Below are positions 46,649 through 56,287 of a DNA stretch of 56,287 nt, one piece after another. The stretch lies in NCBI GenBank assembly GCA_902521995.1, contig CABYTO010000011.1, forward strand, positions 1-56,287, read 5' to 3'. The position numbers and the translations under genes are program-made. Source of the DNA: an uncultured Prochlorococcus sp. (GTDB lineage Bacteria > Cyanobacteriota > Cyanobacteriia > PCC-6307 > Cyanobiaceae). The notes below the pieces were generated by a model. The model was not told the DNA's origin. It worked only from the letters and a program-made list of their open reading frames with translations, and did not search any database. Positions within the stretch are counted from its first letter, which is position 1; every line of letters begins with the position of its first letter.

Positions 46649-48259
46649 TTAATTTGATTGAGTTAACTTATCTTGAGAGGCTTTGATTAAACCTTTAAAT
46701 AAAGGATGAGGTTTGCCAGGTCGTGATAAAAACTCAGGATGATATTGACATGCTAAGAAGTAAGGATGATTTTCTAACTCAATTAACTCTACTAATCTGC
46801 CATCTGGTGATGTACCACTAATTTTGTATCCAGAATCTAAAAAACTTTGTTTGTAGTAATTATTAAATTCGTATCTATGTCGATGTCTCTCATAAATAAC
46901 ATCTTCATCATATAAGTTTTTTCCAGTTGTATTTTTTGTCAATCTACATGGATAAACTCCAAGCCTCATTGTTCCACCTAAATTAACTACATCTTCCTGT
47001 TCTGGCAATAAATGTATCACTGGATTGGGAGTGTTTGGGTCTAGTTCTGAACTAGATGCATCTGCAAGATTAGCTACATTCCTGGCCCATTCTATAACTG
47101 CACATTGCATCCCAAGGCACAATCCTAAAAAGGGAATTTTATTTTCTCTTGCGAATTTTATAGCCGAAATTTTTCCATTGACTCCTCTATTGCCAAATCC
47201 CCCAGGTACGACAATTGCATCAACTTCACTTAAGTAAGTTTCTGCTGAATTTTTTTCTATCATTTCAGCACTCACCCAATGTAAATCTAATAAAGCCTTT
47301 TGTTCAATGCATGCATGTCTTAAAGCTTCAACAACGGATAAATATGCATCTCCAAGTTCAATATATTTGCCTACAAGGGCAACTTTTATTGGATCTCCAG
47401 GATTTCTTAGGTTGTGTATTAGTTGTTCCCAATTTTTCAAATCACATTTTTTATCTTCAAGGTCTAAATACTTCAGGGTTTCTTTGCATAACCCTTCTTT
47501 TTTTAAAGAAAGAGGTACAGAATAAATACTGTCTGCGTCTAAAGCTTCAATTACAGAGTTGATACTGACACCGCAAAAACCACTAAGCTTCTTCTTAAGA
47601 GCTTCATTGATAGATTTATCACTGCGGCATACAAGTAAATCTGGCTGAATTCCAATAGATCTTAATTCTTTCACTGAATGTTGTGTTGGTTTAGTTTTTA
47701 TTTCTCCAGAGGTTTTGATGTAAGGAAGTAATGTTACGTGTATATATGCAACATCATTCCTATTGACATCATTTTTAAATTCTCTTATTGCTTCTAGAAA
47801 AGGTAAAGATTCAATGTCACCAACTGTTCCACCAATTTCAGTAATAATAATATCCGCATTGCTGTTGGCGGCTACTCTATGGATTCTTTCTCTTATTTCT
47901 CCTGTTATGTGAGGTATTACTTGCACAGTTCCTCCGTTATAACTACCTCTTCTTTCTTTGTTAATAACAGCTTGATAGATAGATCCCGTTGTTACACTAT
48001 TTAGCCTAGTCATTGCAGTATCAGTAAATCTTTCATAGTGACCTAAATCTAAATCGGTTTCAGCCCCATCTTCGGTTACAAATACTTCTCCATGTTGGAA
48101 AGGGCTCATTGTGCCTGGATCAACATTGAGATATGGATCTAGTTTTAATATGGAAACACTATATCCTCTAGATTTTAATAATCTTCCTAAGCTTGCAGCT
48201 ACAATTCCTTTACCAATGCTAGAAACTACTCCTCCGGTGACAAATACAAATTTTGACAT
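46649..48259 (-). CDS. pyrG: PyrG, CTP synthase
   Basis: PyrG makes CTP from UTP with ATP and glutamine. The 536-residue protein has the synthase domain with [12 protein letters not shown] (7–18) and a glutaminase domain with GLCLGMQ (nucleophile C381) and YHPEF near 507. Full length and typical. It lies between aspS (75-bp gap) and queE in the long minus-strand run. The larger gap to aspS could hold its own promoter. Confidence 0.97.
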   Translation of the reverse strand: MSKFVFVTGGVVSSIGKGIVAASLGRLLKSRGYSVSILKLDPYLNVDPGTMSPFQHGEVFVTEDGAETDLDLGHYERFTDTAMTRLNSVTTGSIYQAVINKERRGSYNGGTVQVIPHITGEIRERIHRVAANSNADIIITEIGGTVGDIESLPFLEAIREFKNDVNRNDVAYIHVTLLPYIKTSGEIKTKPTQHSVKELRSIGIQPDLLVCRSDKSINEALKKKLSGFCGVSINSVIEALDADSIYSVPLSLKKEGLCKETLKYLDLEDKKCDLKNWEQLIHNLRNPGDPIKVALVGKYIELGDAYLSVVEALRHACIEQKALLDLHWVSAEMIEKNSAETYLSEVDAIVVPGGFGNRGVNGKISAIKFARENKIPFLGLCLGMQCAVIEWARNVANLADASSSELDPNTPNPVIHLLPEQEDVVNLGGTMRLGVYPCRLTKNTTGKNLYDEDVIYERHRHRYEFNNYYKQSFLDSGYKISGTSPDGRLVELIELENHPYFLACQYHPEFLSRPGKPHPLFKGLIKASQDKLTQSN

Positions 48260-48334
48260 TAAATATTTTTAATTAAGCACGTCCTCCTTATATTTTATTT
48301 AAACAAAAAACTTTTAGAACATCCATATATATTC

Positions 48335-50131
48335 TTATTCATCAATTGTTATTTCAATATCTAATTCTTTTAATTGTGATTCAGAAACATTTGAAGGTGC
48401 ATTTGTGAGAAGACATTTTGCTTGTTGATTTTTTGGAAAAGCAATGGTCTCTCTGATTGAATCTGCACCTATGATTAGCATGATAATACGGTCCAATCCA
48501 AACGCTATTCCACCATGAGGAGGAGCACCCATTTCTAAGGCTTCTATTAAAAATCCAAATTTTTCATCAATTTCTTTATCAGTAAGTCCTACCGTTTTCA
48601 AAACCTCTCTTTGCAAGTTCGCTTCATGAATACGTAAAGAGCCACCTCCTAGCTCCAAACCATTAAGAACTAAGTCATAAGCATTTGCTATAGAGTTCTC
48701 GATTTCTTTTTGCAAGTTTTCAGGATTTTTAGTTTTTATATTTTTTGGAGAACAAAAAGGATGATGTAAAGCTTCATATCTATTTTCCTCTTCATTTCTC
48801 TCAAACATCGGGAAATCAGTTACCCATAAGAAATTCCATTTACTTTTATCTATGAGATTTAAGTCTTTTGCGATGTATTGTCTCACTCTATCTAATGACT
48901 GATTGACAATTTGTTTATCTCCAGCACCCAAGAGGATTAAGTCTCCATCGTGCGCTTCGGTGATTCTTAAAATATCAGCTATATGCTCTTCATTTAGATT
49001 ATTTTTAATTGCCCCAATAGTCTCAAGCTCATTTCCTTTGACCCTTATAAAGGCTAAACCTCCAGCTCCTGCATCTTGAGCTACTTGGAAGATATCACCT
49101 CCGGGTTTAATTCTTACGTTGCTAATACTTAAATTACCTCCTTTGACTGTTATGGATTTTATAGAACCTCCAGACTTAATTGCCTTGGTGAAAATATTAA
49201 AGCCAATATCACCTAATACTTCTCCTAAATCTTTTAATAACATTTGATATCTAGTGTCTGGTCTGTCAGTGCCGTAATTATCCATTGCTGCTTGCCATGA
49301 CATTCTTGGAAAAGCATTATCAAAATCAATATTTAATACTTCTTTCCATATTTTTTTTATGAGACTTTCATTAAAAGAGATTATTTCTTCTTCACTAATA
49401 AAGCTCATTTCAATATCTAATTGCGTAAACTCTGGCTGTCTATCTGCCCTTAAGTCTTCATCACGGAAACATTTTGCGATTTGATAGTACTTATCTAAGC
49501 CTCCCACCATTAAAAGTTGTTTAAATAGTTGTGGGGATTGAGGTAGAGCAAAAAATTCTCCATTCGAAAGACGAGCAGGAACAAGAAAATCGCGAGCGCC
49601 TTCTGGAGTTGATTTTGTAAGTAATGGAGTCTCTACTTCTGTAAATCCAAAATTATCAAGAAATTCTCTAGCAACTTTAATAATTTTATGTCTTGTTTTT
49701 AAATTTTCTAGTAATTTTCCTCTTCTTAAATCAAGGTATCTATATTTTAATCTAAGTTCCTCTTTTGTATTTTCATAATCATGTATAGATACTGGAAAAG
49801 GTAGGTTTTTTTTAATTTGGTTGAGAATTTGCAAATCTTTAACTTTAAGCTCTAACTCTCCAGTACTTAAATTTTTATTTATTGAATCTTTTGGCCTTTC
49901 GTTAATAATTCCGCTAACCATTATTACTGTTTCATTTCTTAGAGTTTCTGCCTGCTTAAATAGATCTGCACCATCATCGGGGTTAATTGTTATTTGTAGA
50001 AATCCACTATGGTCTCTTAAATCAATAAAAATTACACCACCATGATCTCTTCTTCTATCTACCCATCCGCATAAATTAACTAATTTACCAATATCTGTAT
50101 TATTGAGTTCTTTACAAATTTTGTTTCTCAT
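48335..50131 (-). CDS. aspS: AspS, aspartyl-tRNA synthetase (bacterial type)
   Basis: AspS charges tRNA-Asp. The 598-residue protein starts with an anticodon-binding OB fold ([16 protein letters not shown]), has class II motif 2 around [18 protein letters not shown], the GAD insertion typical of bacterial AspRS (about 300–420) and motif 3 [10 protein letters not shown] near the end. The discriminating or non-discriminating type cannot be told by eye. It is 55 bp from gcvT and 75 bp from pyrG. Confidence 0.97.
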   Translation of the reverse strand: MRNKICKELNNTDIGKLVNLCGWVDRRRDHGGVIFIDLRDHSGFLQITINPDDGADLFKQAETLRNETVIMVSGIINERPKDSINKNLSTGELELKVKDLQILNQIKKNLPFPVSIHDYENTKEELRLKYRYLDLRRGKLLENLKTRHKIIKVAREFLDNFGFTEVETPLLTKSTPEGARDFLVPARLSNGEFFALPQSPQLFKQLLMVGGLDKYYQIAKCFRDEDLRADRQPEFTQLDIEMSFISEEEIISFNESLIKKIWKEVLNIDFDNAFPRMSWQAAMDNYGTDRPDTRYQMLLKDLGEVLGDIGFNIFTKAIKSGGSIKSITVKGGNLSISNVRIKPGGDIFQVAQDAGAGGLAFIRVKGNELETIGAIKNNLNEEHIADILRITEAHDGDLILLGAGDKQIVNQSLDRVRQYIAKDLNLIDKSKWNFLWVTDFPMFERNEEENRYEALHHPFCSPKNIKTKNPENLQKEIENSIANAYDLVLNGLELGGGSLRIHEANLQREVLKTVGLTDKEIDEKFGFLIEALEMGAPPHGGIAFGLDRIIMLIIGADSIRETIAFPKNQQAKCLLTNAPSNVSESQLKELDIEITIDE

Positions 50132-50186
50132 CTAAGTATGATTTATTTATCAATAACTTATAATAATTCTTTAAGGGTAAATTTAG

Positions 50187-51299
50187 TTAATAATTTTTTT
50201 TATAAAACGCTCTTTTTGTTATTACCCCTTTGAATTTTTTACCTCTTATTGATATTTGAACTTCATTATTTATTAAGGCATGCGAAGTATTGATGTATGC
50301 AAAAGCAATAGCTTGTTGTTTAGTTGGAGACCAACTGCCGCTTGTGATAGTCCCAATATTTTCTTCACCTTTAAGAACTGCGCAACCTTTTCTTCCTATT
50401 GCTTTACCTTCTATAGAAAGACCAACTAACTTTTTTTGAATACCTAATCTTGACTGCTCTTCAAGAAATCCTCTTCCAAAGAATTCGTGATTATTTTCTA
50501 AATGTACTAGCCAGCCTAACCCTGCTTCATATGGAGAAGTTTCTTCATTTATGTCTTGACCATAAAGATGCATGCCTGCTTCAAGTCTAAGAGTATCTCT
50601 AGCTCCTAAACCACAAGGTGCAACATTTTTGGAAATTGAGAAATCCCATAAATTAATTGCTGCTTTTTTAGATAAAAGTATTTCTAGACCATTTTCCCCC
50701 GTATATCCTGTCTTTGAAAAGAAAATTTTTTCTTTTGGCGAAATATGTTCAAAAATTTTATATTCGCATCCAAAGTTAGGGATATGTGAGATCGAAGATT
50801 CAATCCATTCTTCAAATAAATCGAATGAGTTTTTTCCCTGTAATGCTAGTAGTACTTTGTCTTTTTTAAAGTTTGTTATCGAAATTTTAGAAATATTTAA
50901 ATTATTTTTTATCCACTGAAAATCTTCTTCATATCTACTTGCATTAACTATTAACAATAATTCTGATATGTCATTTTCTTGTATACCAAGGTCATAAATT
51001 ATCAAGTCATCTATTATTCCTCCTTTATCATTGAGCATTACTGTATAAAGTCCCTGTCTTTCAGAAAAGGAGTATAAATTAGTAGGAAAAAGTTTTTGAA
51101 TATAATCCTTTGGATTGATTCCCTTTATAGAAATCACACCCATGTGAGAAATATCAAATAATCCTGCTGAAGATCTAACTGATTCATGCTCTTTAATTAA
51201 CCCTGAAAATGATATGGGCATTTCCCAACCTGCAAAATCCACTAATTTTGCATTGGATTCAACATATTTTGAATAAAGAGGACTTTTTAGCAAATCCAT
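50187..51299 (-). CDS. gcvT: GcvT, glycine cleavage system aminomethyltransferase
   Basis: GcvT (T-protein) releases ammonia and forms methylene-THF from the aminomethyl group on GcvH. The 370-residue protein has [10 protein letters not shown] (19–28), GLFDISHMG (46–54), the folate-active GGIIDDL with Asp near 97, and [15 protein letters not shown]. It stands alone: gcvP and gcvH are not in the window. The 50-bp upstream gap is too short for a glycine riboswitch. Confidence 0.96.
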   Translation of the reverse strand: MDLLKSPLYSKYVESNAKLVDFAGWEMPISFSGLIKEHESVRSSAGLFDISHMGVISIKGINPKDYIQKLFPTNLYSFSERQGLYTVMLNDKGGIIDDLIIYDLGIQENDISELLLIVNASRYEEDFQWIKNNLNISKISITNFKKDKVLLALQGKNSFDLFEEWIESSISHIPNFGCEYKIFEHISPKEKIFFSKTGYTGENGLEILLSKKAAINLWDFSISKNVAPCGLGARDTLRLEAGMHLYGQDINEETSPYEAGLGWLVHLENNHEFFGRGFLEEQSRLGIQKKLVGLSIEGKAIGRKGCAVLKGEENIGTITSGSWSPTKQQAIAFAYINTSHALINNEVQISIRGKKFKGVITKRAFYKKNY

Positions 51300-51349
51300 G
51301 AAATATTTAGATTGTATTTAGTATTTTTACACTTTAGTTAAGAAATTTT

Positions 51350-52231
51350 TTATTGCATATTTTCTAATGACAAAATTAAGCTTCTAAGTACTTTGGCTGC
51401 AACTATGCTACTTACTCCGCTTTTATCAATTTCTGGAGATAATTCCACAATATCTGAAGCCACAATTCTAAGGTCTTTTAAAGTTTTCAGTATTTCTTCA
51501 AAATCATTCCAAAAAAATCCTCCTGGTTCTGGAGTGCCCGTCCCTGCTAATAAACTGGGATCAAACCAATCTAAATCTATTGTTAAATAGATTGGAGACT
51601 TAGCGTATGGTAGAAGAGCTTGTTTTAGCTCATGTGCATTTCCGCCTGGACAAAAGTTAACTAATTGGTTGTTGTTGTGCATAATTTCAAATTCTTCTTT
51701 AGTCCCACTTCTAATTCCTACTTGTAAAATTTTCTTTTCAGGTAGCACTTCTAAGCATCTTTTCATAGTACATGCATGACTATGTTCATTTCCTATATAT
51801 GATTCTCTTAAATCTGCATGTGCATCAAGTTGAATCAATATCAAATCTGGATATTTTTTTACTAATGCTTCAATAGCACCTCTTGTAATAGAGTGTTCGC
51901 CTCCAAGCATAATAGGACTAAGGCGTTTACTAATTAAATAATTTGTTGCTGATTTAACCGATTCAATAACGGACTTTGAGTTATTTTTATCAATTATTAT
52001 TGATCCAAAATCAACATACATAATATCCTCTAAGTCTTTTTTTATTTTTGGACAATATGTTTCTAAACAAGAACTGACTTGTCTTATTGCTTCTGGACCA
52101 AATCTTGCTCCTGGTTTAAACGAACACGTCCCGTCATAATTAACTCCAAATATACCAATTGAGCAATTCTCAGGACTTCGTTTTGCTCCCATATAAATGG
52201 CATTTTCGTTATCGAATAAATTTTTTGTCAT
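51350..52231 (-). CDS. speB: Ureohydrolase (arginase/agmatinase family, SpeB-like)
   Basis: A 293-residue dimanganese ureohydrolase. Metal ligands appear as GGEHS (His113), DAHAD (D136, H138, D140) and DLDWFDP (D219, D221), with TGTPEPGG (231–238) next. The N-terminal PGARFGPEAIR also fits agmatinases. Tight linkage (1 bp) to speE supports agmatine hydrolysis to putrescine for spermidine synthesis. Other substrates of the family, such as guanidine, guanidinobutyrate or arginine, cannot be excluded by sequence reading alone. Confidence 0.88.
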   Translation of the reverse strand: MTKNLFDNENAIYMGAKRSPENCSIGIFGVNYDGTCSFKPGARFGPEAIRQVSSCLETYCPKIKKDLEDIMYVDFGSIIIDKNNSKSVIESVKSATNYLISKRLSPIMLGGEHSITRGAIEALVKKYPDLILIQLDAHADLRESYIGNEHSHACTMKRCLEVLPEKKILQVGIRSGTKEEFEIMHNNNQLVNFCPGGNAHELKQALLPYAKSPIYLTIDLDWFDPSLLAGTGTPEPGGFFWNDFEEILKTLKDLRIVASDIVELSPEIDKSGVSSIVAAKVLRSLILSLENMQ

Positions 52232-52232
52232 C

Positions 52233-53084
52233 TTATGAATCTAGTTCTTTTACAATTTTATTTGGCATCATTTTGAATGCTGCATTTTGAAAATTTAAAT
52301 TCCAAATTTCACATTCTTTTTCTATTTTTAAGACTTCATCATAATTTTGCTTTGATAAATTTAGATCCTCTAAAGAAGCAAATGTCCAACTCCAAATTCC
52401 GCTTGGATATATAGGTACAAATGAATACATAGTTTCAGAAACTTTAAATATATTTTTTAGAGTTTTCAAAATATTTATGTGAATATTTTGGAATGATTCA
52501 GGAGATTCGCTTTGCGTTGCTAATATCCCCCTTGGTGTAAGTATTCTTTTACATTCTTTATAAAAAGAATCTGAAAATAATAAATTTGAAAATTCTGAGG
52601 GATCTGAACAATCTATAAAAATAACGTCGTAAAAATTATCTCTTGTTTTTTTTACCCATTTAACACCATCATCAACATGTATTTCTAATCTTTTGTCATT
52701 CCATGCTTCGCCTCCAATTTCTTTTAGAAATTTTTTAGATATTTTGATTACCTCCTCATCAATTTCTACTAGATCAATTTTTGATATTTGGGTATATTTG
52801 ACGCATTCTCTCACAGTACCACCGTCACCACCGCCAATAATTAGTACATTAGATTTTTCATCAATGCTACTTAATGCAGGATGCACAAGACACTCATGAT
52901 AATATTTCTCGTCTTTTAATGATGTCATCCAGCAACCATCTAACATTAAAGCCTTACCATAATATTTATTTTCAATAACAATAATTTCTTGATATTTTGA
53001 GGTTTTTTTAATTAGGATTTTTCCATTTAGGCCGAATCTTGAACCTTTATGATATTCATCTATCCATGTTGTAATATTTGTCAT
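52233..53084 (-). CDS. speE: SpeE, spermidine synthase
   Basis: SpeE is an aminopropyltransferase using decarboxylated SAM and putrescine. The 283-residue protein has MLDGCWMTSLKDEKYYHE, LIIGGGDGGTVRE (about 85–97) and a DCSDPSEFSN segment around 156, all typical. It overlaps mazG by 4 bp (ATGA) upstream and speB is 1 bp downstream. Polyamine specificity (spermidine against others) is by family only. Confidence 0.95.
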   Translation of the reverse strand: MTNITTWIDEYHKGSRFGLNGKILIKKTSKYQEIIVIENKYYGKALMLDGCWMTSLKDEKYYHECLVHPALSSIDEKSNVLIIGGGDGGTVRECVKYTQISKIDLVEIDEEVIKISKKFLKEIGGEAWNDKRLEIHVDDGVKWVKKTRDNFYDVIFIDCSDPSEFSNLLFSDSFYKECKRILTPRGILATQSESPESFQNIHINILKTLKNIFKVSETMYSFVPIYPSGIWSWTFASLEDLNLSKQNYDEVLKIEKECEIWNLNFQNAAFKMMPNKIVKELDS

Positions 53085-53935
53085 TTGCTTTTACGAATTT
53101 TTCCTGCCAGTTTTTCTTTGGCTATTTGCCAAAGCCGTTGTAAGTCTTTGGGAGTTTGTTTTTTAATATTATCTCCTGCATGCCCTTCGACGATTGAAAA
53201 TCTGTCTAAAAATTTTATATTAGTTTTTTGAAGAGCTGATTCAGGATTGATCTTTAAAAAGTTTGAGAGATTAAGAAGGGTAAAGTAAATATCCCCAAAT
53301 TCATTTTTTATCTCTGAATCATTTTTATTTTTAATTGCTTCCTTTAATTCATTAATCTCTTCTTCTAACTTTTTAAAAATCTCATCAGTACTTTCCCACT
53401 TGAAACCATATTCTTTAACAACATTTGTGATTTTATCTGTTCCAACCGTTGGCGGTAAATTTTTAATTTTCAAATTTAAATTTTTACTAATCGATGATTC
53501 AATATAAATTGTTTCTTTTTCTGAATTTTTAATATTTTCCCAAATCTGTTGCGATTTTTCTAGAGATACTTTTTCTTTTTTGTTAAAAATATATGGATGT
53601 CTATTAATAATTTTCTTGTTTAAATTTTTTATAACATCATTTAGTGTAAATTCTTTTTCTTCATAACCGATTTCAGAATGCAGCATTACTTGTAATAAAA
53701 GATCTCCTAACTCCTCACATATGTTATTTGCATTTTTTTCATATATCGCATCTATAAATTCATTACTTTCTTCATACAAAAATGGGATCAACGATACATG
53801 AGACTGTATTTTCTGCCATGGGCATCCCCAAGTTTTATCTTTTAGTGCTTTGATGTTAGTTATTAAGATTTTAAAACTATTTATAGTCTCTAAATCGGAA
53901 TTGTTTTCCAATTTATATCTATTGTTTGAGGACAT
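53081..53935 (-). CDS. mazG: MazG, nucleoside triphosphate pyrophosphohydrolase
   Basis: MazG hydrolyses (d)NTPs to monophosphates and has been linked to nutrient-stress nucleotide control. The ATG at 53935 gives 284 residues; a TTG at 53968 would add 11. The first MazG domain has CPWQKIQSHVSLIPFLYEE and EELGDLLLQVMLHS; the second has EEINELKEAI and EFGDIYFTLLNL. Both carry the EExxE/ExxD metal motifs. It diverges from tRNA-Val and leads the minus-strand polyamine run. Confidence 0.94.
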   Translation of the reverse strand: MSSNNRYKLENNSDLETINSFKILITNIKALKDKTWGCPWQKIQSHVSLIPFLYEESNEFIDAIYEKNANNICEELGDLLLQVMLHSEIGYEEKEFTLNDVIKNLNKKIINRHPYIFNKKEKVSLEKSQQIWENIKNSEKETIYIESSISKNLNLKIKNLPPTVGTDKITNVVKEYGFKWESTDEIFKKLEEEINELKEAIKNKNDSEIKNEFGDIYFTLLNLSNFLKINPESALQKTNIKFLDRFSIVEGHAGDNIKKQTPKDLQRLWQIAKEKLAGKIRKSK

Positions 53936-54033
53936 AGGATATATTTTATTAATTAAATTTTGCCTCAATCATGAAATATTTAAATACTTAGTATAAATTT
54001 TTCAACTTCATCTATTAGAATGATCTATTATAA

Positions 54034-54105
<72 letters not shown>

Positions 54106-54120
54106 TTTATTATTTTTCTA

Positions 54121-54462
54121 ATGACTGAGATCGTCAATCTTTCAATCAGTCAAAGTGCTGCTTCAGAACTATCTAGGCAAGCTTCTTTTGGAGGTTATCC
54201 AGGAGAAATGTCGATTGATTTGGTAGAAGATAAAAATTGTTCCGAAGGATGGATGCATATTAAATTAAGGCCAGGTACATGTAATGGATACCCTATCTCA
54301 AGAACTGAAGGAGTAACTTTATACGCGGATGTAAAAAAGTTTAATTTACTGAAAGATTTAAAATTAGATTATTACGGTGATTTGAGCGGTGGTGGATTTC
54401 TTATTTCAACACCAAAAAATGCAAAACGTTGTTCTTGTGGTTCTGGTTTCAAACTTTTGTAG
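54121..54462 (+). CDS. HesB/IscA-like A-type iron–sulfur carrier protein
   Basis: A 113-residue protein with the A-type carrier pattern: an N-terminal NLSISQSAASEL helix–strand, and a C-terminal LSGGGFLISTPKNAKRCSCGSGF with C104 and C106. A third cysteine, C54 (GTCNG), sits where IscA/SufA have their first ligand. A typical role is Fe–S cluster transfer or iron delivery, although this diverged copy may have a special task. The ATG at 54121 (MTEIVN) is chosen because the longer frame would begin inside the tRNA. It follows tRNA-Val by 15 bp; the 97 bp to valS hold no clear gene. Confidence 0.85.
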   Translation: MTEIVNLSISQSAASELSRQASFGGYPGEMSIDLVEDKNCSEGWMHIKLRPGTCNGYPISRTEGVTLYADVKKFNLLKDLKLDYYGDLSGGGFLISTPKNAKRCSCGSGFKLL

Positions 54463-54559
54463 AATGAAAGTATCTTTTTTTGCAAACTAATATTATTTTT
54501 AATAATTAGCTGCTCTCAAGATAAAATAAATAAAAAGTTTTTTGAAATAAAATTTGCAC

Positions 54560-56287
54560 ATGACAGAGATGAATGATCAATTATCTTTAGAGAATTATTC
54601 ACCTTTTGAAGTAGAGAAAAAGTGGCAAGAAAAATGGGAAAGTCTAAAGGCGTTTAGTCCTAACCCTGAGGATGATGGGGAGCCTTTTTGTGTTGTTATT
54701 CCGCCACCAAACGTAACTGGATCTTTGCATATGGGGCATGCATTTAATACGGCTTTGATAGATGTTGTAGTACGTTTTCAAAGACTTTTAGGTAAGAATG
54801 TTTTGTGTTTACCGGGAACTGATCATGCTTCAATAGCTGTTCAAACTATTCTCGAAAAACAATTAAAAAGTGAAGGCAAAACAAGCGAGGATATTGGAAG
54901 AGATGAATTTCTCAAAAGAGCATGGAACTGGAAAGAACAAAGTGGTGGAAGAATAGTTTCTCAATTAAAAAGGATAGGATATTCAGTTGACTGGACTAGA
55001 GAAAGATTTACTCTTGATCAAAAATTAAATGAAGCAGTTATTGAGGCATTTAATATTCTCTATAAAAAGAATTTAATTTATAGAGGCGAATATTTGGTTA
55101 ATTGGTGCCCAGAATCTCAATCTGCCGTAAGTGATCTTGAAGTGGAAATGCAAGAAGTAAATGGTCATTTATGGCATTTTAAATACCCTTTAATTGCTGA
55201 AAGTGGTGAACAGTTAGACAAGTACTTAGAAGTTGCAACAACAAGACCAGAAACTCTTTTGGGTGATACTGCTGTGGCAGTTAATCCTGATGATGATAGA
55301 TATAAAGAATTTATTGGTGTCAAAGTAAAAGTTCCTTTCGTTGATAGAGAAATACCTATTATCGCTGATTCACATGTTGATAAAGATTTTGGTACAGGTT
55401 GTGTAAAGGTTACTCCAGCCCATGATCCAAATGACTTTGCAATAGGAAAAAGGCATAATTTAAAACAGATTAATGTAATGAACAAAGATGGAACTTTAAA
55501 TATTAACGCAGGTATTTTTCAAAATTTAGATAGATATCAGGCTAGAAAGAAAATTATCAAAGAATTGGATAACTTAGGCCTTTTGACAAAGATAGAGGAT
55601 TATAAACATACAGTTCCTTTTTCTGATAGAGGTAAGGTACCAATTGAACCTTTATTGTCAACACAATGGTTTTTGAAAATGGATGATATATCACAAGGAT
55701 GTCTTAATGAAATTGATTCTAAAAAACCATCGTTTATTCCTCCACGATGGGAGAAAGTTTATAAGGATTGGTTAGAGAATATTAATGATTGGTGTATCAG
55801 TCGGCAATTATGGTGGGGGCACCAAATACCAGCCTGGTATGTTTTAGATCAATCTCAAGACTCAATAGAACAAAATACTCCATATATCGTTGCAAGAAAT
55901 GAAGAGGATGCCTTAATCGAAGCTAATAAAAAATTTGGATTAAATATTAAATTGGTTCGTGATAAAGATGTTTTGGATACATGGTTTTCAAGTGGTTTAT
56001 GGCCTTTCTCAACCCTTGGTTGGCCAAATACAAATGATCCGGATTTTAAAAAATGGTATCCAAATAGTGTTCTTGTTACTGGTTTCGATATTATTTTTTT
56101 CTGGGTGGCACGAATGACAATGATGGGGAATACTTTTACAAATAATATTCCTTTTAAGGATGTTTATATTCATGGTCTAGTTCGAGATGAAAACAATAAA
56201 AAAATGAGTAAAAGTTCAGGTAATGGTATTGATCCAATACTATTAATTGATAAATATGGTTCTGATGCTCTACGATTTGCTTTAATT
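54560..56287 (+). CDS. valS: ValS, valyl-tRNA synthetase (N-terminal 576 codons, runs off window)
   Basis: ValS charges tRNA-Val. An uninterrupted frame from ATG at 54560 to the window end encodes 576 residues (about 900 expected in full). Class I signatures are HMGH (57–60) and KMSKS (548–552); the editing domain lies between ([26 protein letters not shown]) and the catalytic region follows ([11 protein letters not shown]). The C-terminal anticodon-binding part is beyond the window. The nearby tRNA-Val is its substrate type. Confidence 0.97.
   Translation, partial: MTEMNDQLSLENYSPFEVEKKWQEKWESLKAFSPNPEDDGEPFCVVIPPPNVTGSLHMGHAFNTALIDVVVRFQRLLGKNVLCLPGTDHASIAVQTILEKQLKSEGKTSEDIGRDEFLKRAWNWKEQSGGRIVSQLKRIGYSVDWTRERFTLDQKLNEAVIEAFNILYKKNLIYRGEYLVNWCPESQSAVSDLEVEMQEVNGHLWHFKYPLIAESGEQLDKYLEVATTRPETLLGDTAVAVNPDDDRYKEFIGVKVKVPFVDREIPIIADSHVDKDFGTGCVKVTPAHDPNDFAIGKRHNLKQINVMNKDGTLNINAGIFQNLDRYQARKKIIKELDNLGLLTKIEDYKHTVPFSDRGKVPIEPLLSTQWFLKMDDISQGCLNEIDSKKPSFIPPRWEKVYKDWLENINDWCISRQLWWGHQIPAWYVLDQSQDSIEQNTPYIVARNEEDALIEANKKFGLNIKLVRDKDVLDTWFSSGLWPFSTLGWPNTNDPDFKKWYPNSVLVTGFDIIFFWVARMTMMGNTFTNNIPFKDVYIHGLVRDENNKKMSKSSGNGIDPILLIDKYGSDALRFALI

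Noticed and set aside
47215..47562. 115-codon plus-strand ORF opposite pyrG
   Set aside because: It lies wholly opposite a conserved gene with no ribosome site or family hint; a shadow frame.
51300..51349. Glycine riboswitch before gcvT
   Set aside because: The 50-bp gap is too short and AT-rich for the known glycine aptamer; none is visible.

Overview
The window is strongly AT-rich, gene-dense cyanobacterial DNA. Gene content and order (dnaN – PRC-barrel gene – purL – purF – convergent gyrA/parC paralogue – TPR – queG – DUF502 – nusB – ftsY) match my memory of the chromosome start of Prochlorococcus, most likely a high-light-adapted strain. Cyanobacterial markers include DnaK2-type dnaK, DUF3134, DUF1400, a group-2-like sigma factor, a sucrose-phosphate-synthase-type glycosyltransferase and a phytol-kinase-like gene. 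The strain assignment is inference from recall, not from a search. The window reads through the replication-origin region with dnaN on the minus strand.

Layout. 1–13.3 kb: start of an unidentified gene (possibly RsbU-like), ftsY, nusB and DUF502 (minus); queG, a TPR protein and a GyrA/ParC subunit (plus); then dnaN→PRC→purL→purF (minus). 13.3–13.65 kb: the only gap longer than 300 bases, an AT-rich segment with clustered DnaA-box-like nonamers, the best oriC candidate. 13.6–17.2 kb: ABC1/UbiB kinase→DUF1400→thrC (minus). 17.2–23.5 kb: recN, uvrA and sps (plus). 23.4–25.1 kb: DUF3134→mraY→81-residue unknown protein (minus). 25–33 kb: small membrane protein, argG, rpsF, aroE, dnaK, a DAO-family oxidase, purU and a ClC antiporter. 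33–42 kb: acnB, DAHP synthase, phytol-kinase-like gene, sigma factor, ppk and an MFS transporter. 42–54 kb: cobA (plus), then the close-packed minus-strand run mazG→speE→speB→gcvT→aspS→pyrG→queE→queC→pabB→pabC. 54–56.3 kb: tRNA-Val(UAC), a HesB/IscA-like gene and the start of valS (plus, runs off the window).

Functional links. Purine synthesis (purL, purF, with purU as a formate source), queuosine or 7-deazaguanine synthesis (queE, queC, queG), chorismate and folate supply (DAHP synthase, aroE, pabB, pabC), polyamines (speB, speE), one-carbon metabolism (gcvT, purU), phosphate storage (ppk), and replication, repair and protein targeting (dnaN, topoisomerase subunit, recN, uvrA, ftsY). Several convergent gene pairs overlap at their 3' ends, and five or more genes seem to start with TTG.

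I saw no insertion sequence, prophage, integrase, CRISPR array, toxin–antitoxin or defence module. This is core genome. The points most worth a second look are the origin architecture, two uncharacterised small genes bracketing mraY, a perfect 30-bp coding repeat in ftsY, the rpsF leader, and the sps/81-residue gene overlap.
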